Of a DNA stretch of 64,000 nucleotides, positions 35,807 to 44,399 are shown in pieces. Every line of letters starts with the position of its first letter. Positions within the stretch are counted from its first letter, which is position 1. The DNA comes from Acetivibrio mesophilus (GTDB taxonomy: Bacteria; Bacillota; Clostridia; Acetivibrionales; Acetivibrionaceae). The stretch spans positions 1-64,000 of the forward strand of contig NZ_RLII01000014.1 of the NCBI RefSeq assembly GCF_004102745.1, given 5' to 3'. The translations under genes and the position numbers were made by a program. Below the pieces are notes generated by a model that worked only from the letters and a program-made list of their open reading frames with translations, had not been told where the DNA came from and searched no databases.

Positions 35807-36941
35807 AAAGGATTGTTGTGGTTGTTCTGCTTGTGCACAGCGGTGTCCAAAGAAATGTATTACCATGAAAGAGAATTTTGAAGGTTTCCTTTATCCAAAT
35901 ATAAATAATGCTGCTTGCATTTCTTGTGGGTTGTGCGAGAAAGTGTGCCCTATTCAAAATAAAGAAGAAAAAGAATCTTTTTTAGGTGCGTATGTAGCAT
36001 ATGCAAATGATTTACAATTGAGAGAAAGAAGTTCTTCAGGAGCAATTTTCTCTTTATGTGTTGAAAGAGTATTAGAGATGGGTGGCGTGGTATTTGGAGC
36101 TGCTTTTGATGAAGATTTTGCTGTACAGCACATAAAAATAGATAAGTTGGAAGAACTTTGGAAATTGCAGGGAAGTAAATATTTAGAGAGTTGTATAGGC
36201 AATAGTTTTAATGAGGCTGAGCAATTTTTGAAACAGGGAAGGACTGTGCTATTTTCAGGCACTTGTTGCCAGATCGAAGGATTGAAGCATTTTTTAGGAT
36301 GTGAATACGACAATCTGTTTACAATAGATGTATTATGCCATGGTGTACCCAGCCCAAAAGTATGGAAGAGATACTGGAGTGAGAAAAACAAATTGTATGG
36401 AAAAGGACAATCGGTTTCTTTTCGTGATAAAGAGAATGGCTGGAAGCAGTATGATGTAAAATTTACATTTGAAAATGATAAAGTATACAAAGAATCTGCC
36501 TATAAAAACCCTTATATGAAGCTGTTTTTAAATGATATTTGTTTGCGTCTGTCGTGTCATGATTGCAAATTTAAAAGTTTGAATCGGCTTTCGGATATTA
36601 CTTTAGGTGATAGTTGGGGAATAGAAAAGTATAAACCACATATGGATGATGATAAAGGTACATCTGTTGTACTCATTCATTCTGAGAAAGGGAGACGTTT
36701 ATTTGATTCATGTAAGGAGAAGATGACTTTTGAGGAAGCTGAAGTAGATAAAATTCTTCCTCCTTCAGCGGATTCCAGAAAGTCAGTATTGATGCACCCC
36801 AAGAGAGATAAGTTTTTTAGCCTCTTGAATCGTGGAGTTGAAACTGAAAAACTTCTTCAATTACTTAAACCAGCAATACATGTGAGAATAAAAAGAAGGA
36901 TACGTAGCGTTCTAAGTAAGAATAGTAGAGAAAACGCGTGA
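35775..36941 (+). CDS. Coenzyme F420 hydrogenase/dehydrogenase beta-subunit family, 4Fe-4S protein
   Basis: 388 residues from ATG 35775 (GGAG 6 bases upstream, inside the flippase gene); ATG 35787 is also possible, and a TTG lies at 35763. Ferredoxin motifs are CCGCSACAQRCP (about 14-25) and CISCGLCEKVCP (about 47-58), followed by SSSGAIFS, GTCCQIEG, DVLCHGVPSP and TLGDSWG. Same architecture as the protein at 31805, clearly a distant paralogue. Two members of this family in one operon match the two pyruvyl-transferase-family members. It is the last gene of the long operon before the duplicated vanZ. Confidence 0.85.
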   Translation: MGKIMIDITNKKDCCGCSACAQRCPKKCITMKENFEGFLYPNINNAACISCGLCEKVCPIQNKEEKESFLGAYVAYANDLQLRERSSSGAIFSLCVERVLEMGGVVFGAAFDEDFAVQHIKIDKLEELWKLQGSKYLESCIGNSFNEAEQFLKQGRTVLFSGTCCQIEGLKHFLGCEYDNLFTIDVLCHGVPSPKVWKRYWSEKNKLYGKGQSVSFRDKENGWKQYDVKFTFENDKVYKESAYKNPYMKLFLNDICLRLSCHDCKFKSLNRLSDITLGDSWGIEKYKPHMDDDKGTSVVLIHSEKGRRLFDSCKEKMTFEEAEVDKILPPSADSRKSVLMHPKRDKFFSLLNRGVETEKLLQLLKPAIHVRIKRRIRSVLSKNSRENA

Positions 36942-36998
36942 AAAAACTTTTCAGAAAAATACTAAATAAAGCTTAAAACTTAAAAGAAAGGTTACGGT

Positions 36999-37478
36999 AT
37001 GAAAAGAGCAAAAGCTGTTTCATTATATGTAGCATGGGCTGCTGTAATTGCTATGATTATAATAATACTTGGTTTCTCAAATCAAAATGGTGGGGATTCT
37101 GTAAGTATTTCCGAAAAAATTGTTGACAAGATTATAAGCCTTTTAAAGCTTGATGATACCATTGCGAGAAATGAAGTGCTTATGGAAAACAGAAATTACT
37201 TGTTTAGAAAAGCAATGCATTTTTCGGAGTATTTTATTCTTACACTGTTGGCTTTTAATGCACTGCGATTTTTTAAACTAAATAAGACTAAAGCTTCGGT
37301 TTTTGCGATGCTAATAGCCTGTCTGACAGCTATTATTGATGAGTTATATCAGAGAACTGTACCGGGACGCAACTCTCAAATTATGGATGTTCTTATAGAT
37401 TCCTCGGGTGCGCTTGTGGCTATTCTGATATGTTGGCTTTCTGTTAGAAGAAATATAGACAATCGAACAAGTGCTTAA
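36999..37478 (+). CDS. VanZ family membrane protein, copy 1
   Basis: 159 residues. Membrane helices lie at about 8-27, 71-87, 98-113 and 134-151. The VanZ signature is present: KAMHFSEYF and DELYQRTVPGRNSQIMDVLI. VanZ proteins are small membrane proteins linked to glycopeptide resistance and cell-envelope physiology; the mechanism is not known. It differs from the copy at 39525 in about 14 residues by my count, and the DNA match extends from before the start codon into an ssb stub downstream. RBS AGAAAGG. Confidence 0.88.
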   Translation: MKRAKAVSLYVAWAAVIAMIIIILGFSNQNGGDSVSISEKIVDKIISLLKLDDTIARNEVLMENRNYLFRKAMHFSEYFILTLLAFNALRFFKLNKTKASVFAMLIACLTAIIDELYQRTVPGRNSQIMDVLIDSSGALVAILICWLSVRRNIDNRTSA

Positions 37479-37517
37479 TATAATCATGGAAAAACTATTT
37501 GATAGTAGGTCCAATAT

Positions 37518-37575
37518 ATAATCAAAGTTATTTTAATGGGGAGACTGACACAGGATCCCGAAATGAGACATACCC
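37518..37575 (+). pseudogene. 5' stub of a duplicated ssb gene
   Basis: Sequence from about 37518 (ATAATCAAAGTTATTTTAAT and the next 38 bases) matches the start of the intact ssb at 40044, but the ATG has become ATA and the match stops near 37575 after about 19 codons. Beyond it lies a decayed istB. This is the broken end of a segmental duplication. Confidence 0.8.
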
Positions 37576-37589
37576 TTCAAGTATTTTAT

Positions 37590-37923
37590 CTAAAAGATTA
37601 GCCCTCTTTTTTCATTTTTTGCATCTTGTATTTCAAGCAAAAGTTCAGAAATACGGTAGTATTTTGCAGTATAACCATGACTGTAAGCGATATTACTAAA
37701 CCCACGTGCTAGAAATGTCTTGGTGCTTCAGGTTTTTCTAGCGATAACTATATTTGGCTTCTGAATAATGTAGGCGCAAGTAGAAAGAGTTTGCATAGTT
37801 TATATCCTCAATGCAAGCATTAATACTAAAAGATGCTTTATGCATATATCTCTTAATCCTAGAGTTTTTTCTTGACTCCCATTCTTTTTCAACTATAATA
37901 CCAAATCTTTCCTCAAAGGATAA
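37590..37923 (-). pseudogene. Decayed istB (IS21-family helper ATPase)
   Basis: On the minus strand, two frames together read as IstB. From 37923 downward comes LSFEERFGIIVEKEWESRKN, then RIKRYMHKASFSINACIEDI, ending at an in-frame TAG. After a frameshift comes STKTFLARGFSNIAYSHGYT, then KYYRISELLLEIQDAKNEKR. The second part covers the degraded Walker A (GSGKTFLA in intact IstB). The central segment and the C-terminal half are missing, and no istA or terminal repeats were found. The rest of 37924-38170 holds only AT-rich sequence with short open stretches. The element marks the recombination edge of the polysaccharide cassette. Confidence 0.75.
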
Positions 37924-38170
37924 CTCTTACTAAATTGATTCTTAGTTTGTATATTTGTCTTGTAGTCCAGGCACGAGTAAGATGCAGTATTTTGAACTTG
38001 CAAGAGTATACAGATAGTAATATAATAGAATTTCTCAATAATTATTGAGGTTTGCAAGATGGTACAAGCAATATTATTAATTTGCAGGATAGTCTTCCAA
38101 AAGAAAAAGAAATAGTATATCATAGAAGATGTAAAATGAGTAAATATAAGTAGATGAGGATGGGATCAAC

Positions 38171-39496
38171 ATGATACCAAGAGTTGCAATGTTCGGGACT
38201 GGCTATGTTGGACTTGTATCCGGAGTGTGCATAGCTGATTTTGGTGTAAACGTTATTTGCGTTGATGTTAATAAAGAAAAGATTGATGGACTCAATAATG
38301 GAAAAATTCCTATTTATGAGCCCGGTCTTGATGTTTTCCTTGAAAGGAACATAAAAGCAGGAAGGATACAATTCACTACTGATTCAAAGAAAGCAATAGA
38401 AGAATCCGATGTTTTGTTTATTGCTGTAGGTACACCTCCAATGGAGAATGGAGAGGCAGACATGCAGTATGTATATGCTGTTGCAAAAACCATCGGAGAG
38501 CATATGAACGGTTATAAGGTTATAGTTGATAAGAGCACTGTCCCTGTTGGGACAGGCCAGGTTGTAAAGAAAATAATAGCAGATAAGCTTAAGGAAAGAG
38601 GAGTAGAATACGAATTTGGTGTTGTGTCAAATCCGGAGTTTCTTCGTGAAGGCAAAGCCCTTTATGATTTTACGCATCCTGATAGAGTTGTTATAGGTGT
38701 TGAAAGTAAAGAGGTTGCAGAGATAATGAAAAAGGTATACAGGCCTTTGTATATTAATGAAACGCCCTTCATAATAACTAACATAGAGACTGCAGAAATG
38801 ATTAAGTATGCATGTAATGCATTTCTTGCAACGAAGATAACTTTTATAAATGAAATTGCAAATCTTTGCGAAAAGGTAGGGGCAAATGTTCAGCAAGTAT
38901 CGAAGGCTATGGGGAGGGATGGAAGGATAAGTCCGAAGTTCCTGCATGCAGGCCCCGGTTTTGGAGGAAGCTGCTTCCCTAAGGATACCAAGGCCCTTGT
39001 GCAAATAGCTGAAAAGCATGGTGTTCATATGTCTGTGGTAAGCTCGGTAATAGAGGCAAACCACAGGCAGAAAAAGATGGTGACGGAAAAACTTGAAAAG
39101 GTTGCAGGAGATCTGAAGGGCAAAACAATTGGTATACTTGGGCTTGCATTCAAGCCTGAGACGGATGATATGAGAGATGCTCCTTCATTGACAATAATAC
39201 CGGATTTAGTTGAAAAGGGAGCTAATATCAGAGCCTACGATCCACAAGCTATGGATGAGGCAAAAAAGATTCTTGATAAATATGCGGATAATATTAATTA
39301 CAGTAAGCATGCCTATGATGCTGCTGAGGATGTGGATGCTTTGATTATTATTACAGAATGGCATGAGTTCCGCAATATGGATTTGACTCTTCTTAAAAAA
39401 ATAATGAAGGGTAATATTTTCTATGATGCAAGGAATATTTATTCAAGAAAGGATATAGAAGAAAAAGGATTTGTGTTTATAGGCACCGGAGTTTAA
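38171..39496 (+). CDS. ugd: UDP-glucose/GDP-mannose dehydrogenase family protein
   Basis: 441 residues, the full family length. The Rossmann start is FGTGYVGLVSGVCIADFG, with AVGTPP at about 93, KSTVPVGT, SNPEFLREG (about 157-165) and the active-site Cys in GPGFGGSCFPKDT (about 259-271). It oxidises a nucleotide sugar twice (UDP-glucose to UDP-glucuronate in most Gram-positives), supplying an acidic sugar for the polymer. RBS gatgaggatggga before ATG 38171. It lies between the two vanZ copies and shows better-conserved, housekeeping-like codon use than the operon genes. The exact sugar is inferred. Confidence 0.9.
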   Translation: MIPRVAMFGTGYVGLVSGVCIADFGVNVICVDVNKEKIDGLNNGKIPIYEPGLDVFLERNIKAGRIQFTTDSKKAIEESDVLFIAVGTPPMENGEADMQYVYAVAKTIGEHMNGYKVIVDKSTVPVGTGQVVKKIIADKLKERGVEYEFGVVSNPEFLREGKALYDFTHPDRVVIGVESKEVAEIMKKVYRPLYINETPFIITNIETAEMIKYACNAFLATKITFINEIANLCEKVGANVQQVSKAMGRDGRISPKFLHAGPGFGGSCFPKDTKALVQIAEKHGVHMSVVSSVIEANHRQKKMVTEKLEKVAGDLKGKTIGILGLAFKPETDDMRDAPSLTIIPDLVEKGANIRAYDPQAMDEAKKILDKYADNINYSKHAYDAAEDVDALIIITEWHEFRNMDLTLLKKIMKGNIFYDARNIYSRKDIEEKGFVFIGTGV

Positions 39497-39524
39497 AGCT
39501 TAAAACTTAAAGAAAGGTTAGGGT

Positions 39525-40004
39525 ATGAAAAGAGCAAAAGCTGTTTCACTATATGTAGCATGGGTTGCTGTAATTGCTATGATCGTAATAATACTTGGTT
39601 TCTCCAGTCAAAATGGTGGGGATTCTGTAAGTATTTCCGAAAAAATTGTTGACAAGATTATAAGCCTTTTAAACCTTGATGATACCATTGCGCGAAATGA
39701 AGTACTTATGGAAAACAAAAATTACTTGTTTAGAAAAGCAATGCATTTTTCGGAGTATTTTATTCTTACTCTGTTGGCTTTTAATGCGCTGCGATTTCTT
39801 AAACTAAATAAGACTAAAGCTTCGGCTTTTGCGATGCTAATAGCCTGTCTGACAGCTATTAGTGACGAGTTATATCAGAGAACCGTGCCGGGGCGCAATT
39901 CTCAAATTATGGATGTTCTTATAGATTGCTCGGGTGCGCTTGTGGCTATTCTGATATGTTGGCTTTTTGCTAAAAAGAATATAGACAACCGAACAAGTGT
40001 TTGA
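39525..40004 (+). CDS. VanZ family membrane protein, copy 2
   Basis: 159 residues, near-identical to the protein at 36999 apart from about 14 substitutions. It has four membrane helices and the same SDELYQRTVPGRNSQIMDVL motif. It starts 28 bases after ugd and is followed after 39 bases by an intact ssb, so this copy keeps the presumably ancestral neighbourhood. The upstream 25 bases (taaagcttaaaacttaaa) also match those before copy 1, showing that the duplicated block begins upstream of the gene. Confidence 0.88.
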   Translation: MKRAKAVSLYVAWVAVIAMIVIILGFSSQNGGDSVSISEKIVDKIISLLNLDDTIARNEVLMENKNYLFRKAMHFSEYFILTLLAFNALRFLKLNKTKASAFAMLIACLTAISDELYQRTVPGRNSQIMDVLIDCSGALVAILICWLFAKKNIDNRTSV

Positions 40005-40043
40005 TATAATTATGGAAAAACTATTTGAAAGTAGGTTGGATAT

Positions 40044-40448
40044 ATGAACAAAGTTATTTTAATGGGGAGATTGACACAGGATCCCGAAATGCGACACACT
40101 ACTACCGGTAAATCGGTATGTCATTTTCGCCTTGCGGTAAACAGGAGATTTTCAAGACAGGGAGAGCAGGATCAGGCTGACTTTTTCCCGATAATTGCAT
40201 GGGAGAAGACCGGTGAATTCTGTAATAACTATTTTCGAAAAGGACAGCAGGTTGCGATAATAGGCAGGGTCCAGAATAGGTCATGGAACGATGAGCAGGG
40301 AAATAAACGTACTATGACGGAAATTGTTGCAGAGGAAGCGTATTTTGCCGACAGCAAAAAGGATAATTATACATCGGACGGTTTTGAACCCAAAAATACC
40401 GATGCCGAAGGATTTTTCCCGATAGAAGATGATGATTTGCCATTTTAA
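40044..40448 (+). CDS. ssb: Single-stranded DNA-binding protein
   Basis: 134 residues, an OB-fold SSB: MNKVILMGRLTQDPEMRHT at the N-terminus, NRRFSRQGEQDQADFFPI, RGVQ-type GRVQNRSWND, and the acidic tip DDDLPF that recruits replication and repair partners. It is shorter than most primary SSBs and lies away from rpsF/rpsR, so it may be a second SSB. ATG 40044 with GAAAGTAGG upstream. A shared terminator follows. Its 5' part is duplicated at 37518. Confidence 0.93.
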   Translation: MNKVILMGRLTQDPEMRHTTTGKSVCHFRLAVNRRFSRQGEQDQADFFPIIAWEKTGEFCNNYFRKGQQVAIIGRVQNRSWNDEQGNKRTMTEIVAEEAYFADSKKDNYTSDGFEPKNTDAEGFFPIEDDDLPF

Positions 40449-40478
40449 AAGTGATGCCTTTAGTAGGCATCACTTTTT
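40447..40478. terminator. Bidirectional terminator between ssb and the sugar transferase
   Basis: Stem aaaagtgatgcc / ggcatcactttt with a 7-base loop and T-runs on both sides. The ssb stop lies in the 5' arm, and the TAA of the minus-strand gene (40460-40462) lies in the loop, so both genes end inside the same hairpin. Confidence 0.88.
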
Positions 40479-41857
40479 CTTATAACTACCCATATAGTTT
40501 TTAAAATTATGACTATGTCGAGCCAGATTGACCACTCATCTATATATTTTGTATCAAGCCTTACAACATCTTCAAAGTTTGTGATGTTGCTTCTGCCACT
40601 TACCTGCCACATGCCTGTAAGACCCGGCTTGAAGCTTATTCTCCTTCTGTGATAGGTTTTATATTTCTTGACTTCATCCACTGTAGGAGGCCTTGTTCCT
40701 ACAAGACTCATATCTCCCTTTAATACATTAAAGAATTGGGGAAGCTCGTCAAGGCTTGTTTTTCTGAGTATCTTACCCACAGGAGTAATCCTTGGGTCAG
40801 ACTTGATTTTAAACATTAAACCGCCTTCGACCTGGTTTTGTCCCATAAGTTCATTTTTGCGTTCTTCCGCATCGATATACATTGTTCTAAATTTATATAT
40901 CTTAAATACTCTTCCGTTCATTCCGACTCTGTCCTGCTTAAATAAAACCGGACCCGGGGATGTCAGCTTTATGGCAGGTATTATAAATATCGAAGCTATC
41001 CCGGTAATAACTAGCCCTACCAGAGCACCGAGAATATCCATAATTCTCTTAATCATAAGTTGAAATTGATTAAGGCTTACGGAATTGAAGGTAAGCATAG
41101 GAAGAGTACCCATGCAGCTAAAATGCGTCTTTGCAACTCTGAGATTGTACAAATCCAGAATGACTCTAACTGTTATTCCCATTTCCTCGCATATGGATAC
41201 ATATTTTTCCACATCTCCGACATAGTCTTTCGGGAGGGCAAAAATCACCTCATCGACAACCTGGTTTTTAAGTATATTTTCAAGGTCCTCAATATATCCC
41301 AACGTTTTTTTGCTATTAAATGTTCTGTTGCATTTATGTACATTTACATAACCTATTACATTTATAGTGATATTTGTTTTCTGAAGGAAGTATACAAATT
41401 TAAGTGCTACATTGCGATCTCCAACAAATATTACGTTGGAAGTCGTTTTGCGCCGGTGCTTGCCGACAAGATAAACGGACATGAATCTTTCAAAGACCAA
41501 AAAAACTATGCTGGTAACGGTAAAAACTGAGTAAAGTGTTCTGCTGAACATGGTTTCTTTAATAAAAAACATAAAGGATGCAACAAACATACACGATATG
41601 AGAGAAGAGAATAATATATTTCTTAATACTCTGTCATAATAATTAAAGGTTGTTTTGTTGTACATACCTAAGAACCCCATGGATGAAATCCAGAGGGGAA
41701 TATATATAAGCAGCACCCACACGAAAGCGGTAATACTCTGCAATACTCTAAGATGCGACGCAATATAGTATGAAACGAAAAACGACAATATGAGAAAAAA
41801 TATATCTAAAAATAATTGTCCTATGCTAACAAAAGCGTGTCTGTTTGAACTATGCAT
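40460..41857 (-). CDS. Undecaprenyl-phosphate sugar transferase (priming glycosyltransferase)
   Basis: 465 residues. Four to five N-terminal membrane helices (about 10-125) are followed by a CoA-binding-like domain (VIFVGDRNVALKFVYFL, about 145-160). The bacterial sugar transferase domain (about 270-465) has a membrane hairpin helix, PVLFKQDRVGMNGRVF, YKFRTM, LDELPQFFNVLKGDMSLVG, TRPP and KPGLTGMWQVSGRS. It links the first sugar phosphate to undecaprenyl phosphate to start repeat-unit synthesis. ATG at 41857. It is convergent with ssb and is followed upstream by a paralogue on the same strand. Confidence 0.92.
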   Translation of the reverse strand: MHSSNRHAFVSIGQLFLDIFFLILSFFVSYYIASHLRVLQSITAFVWVLLIYIPLWISSMGFLGMYNKTTFNYYDRVLRNILFSSLISCMFVASFMFFIKETMFSRTLYSVFTVTSIVFLVFERFMSVYLVGKHRRKTTSNVIFVGDRNVALKFVYFLQKTNITINVIGYVNVHKCNRTFNSKKTLGYIEDLENILKNQVVDEVIFALPKDYVGDVEKYVSICEEMGITVRVILDLYNLRVAKTHFSCMGTLPMLTFNSVSLNQFQLMIKRIMDILGALVGLVITGIASIFIIPAIKLTSPGPVLFKQDRVGMNGRVFKIYKFRTMYIDAEERKNELMGQNQVEGGLMFKIKSDPRITPVGKILRKTSLDELPQFFNVLKGDMSLVGTRPPTVDEVKKYKTYHRRRISFKPGLTGMWQVSGRSNITNFEDVVRLDTKYIDEWSIWLDIVIILKTIWVVIRKSDAY

Positions 41858-42026
41858 AATTGCCCCCTAAACAAAAGAAAAATTAGAAAAATAAAAATAT
41901 GATTCGAGCTTTAAATATATTGACACTAATATTATAATTCGTAATGAAAAATAAATCCATAGGACTTAAGTAAAAAAAGATCCTATTACTAGTATTTGAT
42001 TAAAAAATAGTATAAATTATTCGGAA

Positions 42027-43427
42027 TTAACAGGCCCCATTCCTTTTTAATACTATAAGCACTGTTTTTAATATAATCTTTATGTCAAGCCAGATGGACC
42101 ACTGGTCTATGTATTTTGTATCGAGCTTGACGACTTCTTCAAAATCGGTAATGCTGCTTCTGCCGCTTATTTGCCACAATCCCGTGATGCCGGGCTTTAT
42201 GCTGATTCTTCGCCGGTGATATGTTTCGTATTTCTTTACCTCATCTACTGTTGGAGGTCTTGTACCTACAAGGCTCATATCTCCCTTTAAGACATTTATA
42301 AACTGGGGAAGCTCATCTAGGCTTGTCTTTCTTAAAAATTTCCCGACCCTTGTTACTCTTGGATCATTTTTTATCTTAAACATCAGTCCACCGCTGACTT
42401 CGTTTAATGCCAACAGCTCCGCTTTTCTAAAATCTGCATCCGAGGTCATTGAGCGAAATTTGTACAATTTGAAGACCCTACCGTTAAGGCCAACTCTATC
42501 CTGTTGAAATATGACCGGACCGGGGGAATCAAACTTTATTGCGGGAATTATGAGAATTGAAGCCAGAGCTGTCAAAGACAAACCGACCAATGCACCCACA
42601 ATATCCAGCAAACGCTTTAAAAAGAGCTGTAGAGGATTAAAAGAAACCGTATGGAATGTAAGTACAGGAAGAGTTCCTATGCTGGTTAAATGGGTTTTGG
42701 AAAGCTTTAAGTCATAGAGATTTAGTACCATCCTAACGGTAATGCCCATTTCCTCGCACAATAGGATGTATTCTTCGACTTTTCCTACATAATCCTTTGG
42801 AAGAGCGAATATTGCTTCATCTACCACATTTTCCTTTAGAATCTGCTGGAGGTCTTCTATATGTCCGAGGTTGTAATAATATTTATCGTCCTCAATTGAA
42901 TCTACCTTTACATAACCAATAATATTTATGTTGATATTGGTCTTATCGATATACTGGCTGTACTTTTGCGCCTCACTGGGAGAACCGATTATGATGACCC
43001 TGGTGGTGTCCTCCTTGGCTTTGCTTCTCCTGCATATAAAGAAGGTATAAACAAGTCTTTCCAGAATCAAAAGTGTCATTACCGAAATAACAAAGGTTAT
43101 AAACAGAAGTCTGCTGAACATTGTTTCCTTAATAAAAAATATCATTGAAGCAAGGGTGATGCTGGATATTAGTGTGGAAAGAAGGCAGTTTCGAATTATT
43201 CTATCGGGATAGCAAAAAGTTGTTTTATCATACATTCCTAGATTACTCATGCTGAAAAACCATAGAGGAATAAAAACTACCAAAATCCATAAGTATTCTT
43301 TATAATCATGCAGACTTGTATTAAATGAAGCAATATAGTATGATAAAAAATATGAAGCTACTAAAAAGAGAATGTCCAGCATCAATTGAATTACATTTAA
43401 ATAAGCTTGTCTACTGAGTCTATGCAT
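42027..43427 (-). CDS. Undecaprenyl-phosphate sugar transferase, paralogue
   Basis: 466 residues with the same architecture as the gene at 40460 and extensive identity in the catalytic part: DRVGLNGRVFKLYKFRSM, LDELPQFINVLKGDMSLVG, TRPP, KPGITGLWQISGRS. N-terminal helices and the nucleotide-binding-like middle are more divergent, so the two may use different sugars or act in different conditions. The 169-base gap to the downstream paralogue has no terminator that I can see, so read-through is possible. ATG at 43427, with a GTAGGTAAATA leader on the minus strand. Two priming enzymes in one locus usually mean two polymers or a replaced enzyme. Confidence 0.92.
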   Translation of the reverse strand: MHRLSRQAYLNVIQLMLDILFLVASYFLSYYIASFNTSLHDYKEYLWILVVFIPLWFFSMSNLGMYDKTTFCYPDRIIRNCLLSTLISSITLASMIFFIKETMFSRLLFITFVISVMTLLILERLVYTFFICRRSKAKEDTTRVIIIGSPSEAQKYSQYIDKTNININIIGYVKVDSIEDDKYYYNLGHIEDLQQILKENVVDEAIFALPKDYVGKVEEYILLCEEMGITVRMVLNLYDLKLSKTHLTSIGTLPVLTFHTVSFNPLQLFLKRLLDIVGALVGLSLTALASILIIPAIKFDSPGPVIFQQDRVGLNGRVFKLYKFRSMTSDADFRKAELLALNEVSGGLMFKIKNDPRVTRVGKFLRKTSLDELPQFINVLKGDMSLVGTRPPTVDEVKKYETYHRRRISIKPGITGLWQISGRSSITDFEEVVKLDTKYIDQWSIWLDIKIILKTVLIVLKRNGAC

Positions 43428-43565
43428 CGTATTTACCTACCTTATCAATATACTATTAATGCTGTTAAGGAATATTTTAGCACTATTCTGGGAAAAAATA
43501 AAGAATATTTTTATCCAATAGAAAGAAAATAACAATTATGGCTTAAAGAACAGTAAAAATAAGTA

Positions 43566-43595
43566 TTGACACGCGTTCTCCGTCTAATATATAAT
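43566..43595 (+). promoter_or_regulatory. Promoter of rpsU
   Basis: TTGACA (43566-43571), 18 bases, TATAAT (43590-43595): both boxes are consensus. It starts the rpsU-yqeY transcript, with a leader of about 95 bases. The 43428-43565 segment is AT-rich and should contain the divergent promoter of the sugar transferase. Confidence 0.75.
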
Positions 43596-43697
43596 AAAGT
43601 GTGTGCTATATTTAGCTGAGTTCCCAATTAAATCCACACTAAAAAGGTCGTAGTTTTAGTCTTAGCACAATTGCTACCATCGGAGGGAGGGAAATAC

Positions 43698-43874
43698 GTG
43701 TCTGAAGTTAGAGTTAAAGAGAATGAATCTCTCGATAGTGCTCTTAAGAGATTTAAGAGACAATGCGCTAAGGCAGGCGTATTGGCAGAAGTAAGAAAAA
43801 GGGAGCACTATGAGAAACCAAGTGTAAAAAGAAAAAAGAAATCTGAAGCTGCAAGAAAAAGAAAGTTTAAATAA
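43698..43874 (+). CDS. rpsU: 30S ribosomal protein S21
   Basis: 58 residues starting at GTG 43698 ([20 protein letters not shown]), with GGAGGGAGGG 7 bases upstream; an in-frame extension to 43671 has no support. It has the conserved [23 protein letters not shown] and the basic tail [16 protein letters not shown]21 binds the small subunit near the anti-Shine-Dalgarno and helps initiation. It is followed after 15 bases by a YqeY gene, the usual clostridial pair. Confidence 0.96.
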   Translation: MSEVRVKENESLDSALKRFKRQCAKAGVLAEVRKREHYEKPSVKRKKKSEAARKRKFK

Positions 43875-43889
43875 GGGAGGCGAGTATGG

Positions 43890-44333
43890 ATGTCCCTTAA
43901 GGAAAAACTTATGGATGATTTGAAAGCAGCCATGAAGGATAAGGATAATATTAGAAAGAACGCCATCCAAATGGCCAGGTCGGCAGTGCTTCAGGTTGAG
44001 AAGGATAGTAGGATTACCCTTGACGACGATGGTATATTAGAAATAATTGCTAAAGAAGTGAAGAAAAGAAGAGACTCACTAACGGATTATGAAAAGTCCG
44101 GCAGACAGGATCTTATAGACGGCTTAAAAGCTGAAATAGATGTTCTACTAAAATACCTGCCTGAACAGCTAACTGAGGATCAACTAGAGGTTATTGTAAA
44201 GGAAGCAATAAACGAGACGGGAGCAGGTTCGGCCAGTGATATTGGCAAAGTGATGCAGGCTGTGCTGCCTAAAGTAAAAGGCAGAGCTGATGGAAAAATG
44301 GTGAATAATATTGTTAAGAAGTATTTAGGCTAA
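43890..44333 (+). CDS. GatB/YqeY domain protein
   Basis: 147 residues, the full length of stand-alone YqeY proteins: MSLKEKLMDDLKAAMKDKD, then the helical LRxAxK-type region, KYLPEQLTEDQLEVIV and GKVMQAVLPKVKGRADGKMV, the tail shared with the GatB C-terminal domain. A tRNA-related role is suspected in the family but not settled. It is co-transcribed with rpsU. GGGAGG lies 10 bases before ATG 43890. A terminator follows immediately. Confidence 0.93.
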   Translation: MSLKEKLMDDLKAAMKDKDNIRKNAIQMARSAVLQVEKDSRITLDDDGILEIIAKEVKKRRDSLTDYEKSGRQDLIDGLKAEIDVLLKYLPEQLTEDQLEVIVKEAINETGAGSASDIGKVMQAVLPKVKGRADGKMVNNIVKKYLG

Positions 44334-44340
44334 GGCCAAG

Positions 44341-44368
44341 AGCTCGATAAATAATCGAGCTTTTTTTA
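44341..44368 (+). terminator. Rho-independent terminator of rpsU-yqeY
   Basis: Stem agctcgat / atcgagct, loop aaata, then seven T residues. Confidence 0.88.
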
Positions 44369-44373
44369 TTTGC

Positions 44374-44399
44374 CCTCTTGGAATGAAATGAAAGAGGCT
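44374..44399 (+). repeat. Copy C of the dispersed sequence, truncated
   Basis: cctcttggaatgaaatgaaagaggct closely matches the first 28 bases of the copy at 57262 and the start of that at 13768. It runs into the HicB-like remnant, whose ATG is inside it. Confidence 0.4.

Noticed and set aside
37499-37699. A 66-codon plus-strand open frame as a separate gene
   Set aside because: Its first part is the duplicated ssb stub with a lost start codon, and the rest is the antisense of decayed istB.
37893-38123. A 76-codon minus-strand open frame before istB as istA
   Set aside because: It is Phe/Ile/Tyr-rich, has no DDE or helix-turn-helix pattern and no ribosome site; AT-rich noise is the simpler reading.
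41060-41530. A 156-codon plus-strand frame opposite the first sugar transferase
   Set aside because: It is antisense to a full-length gene with clear motifs and has no ribosome site or recognisable domain.
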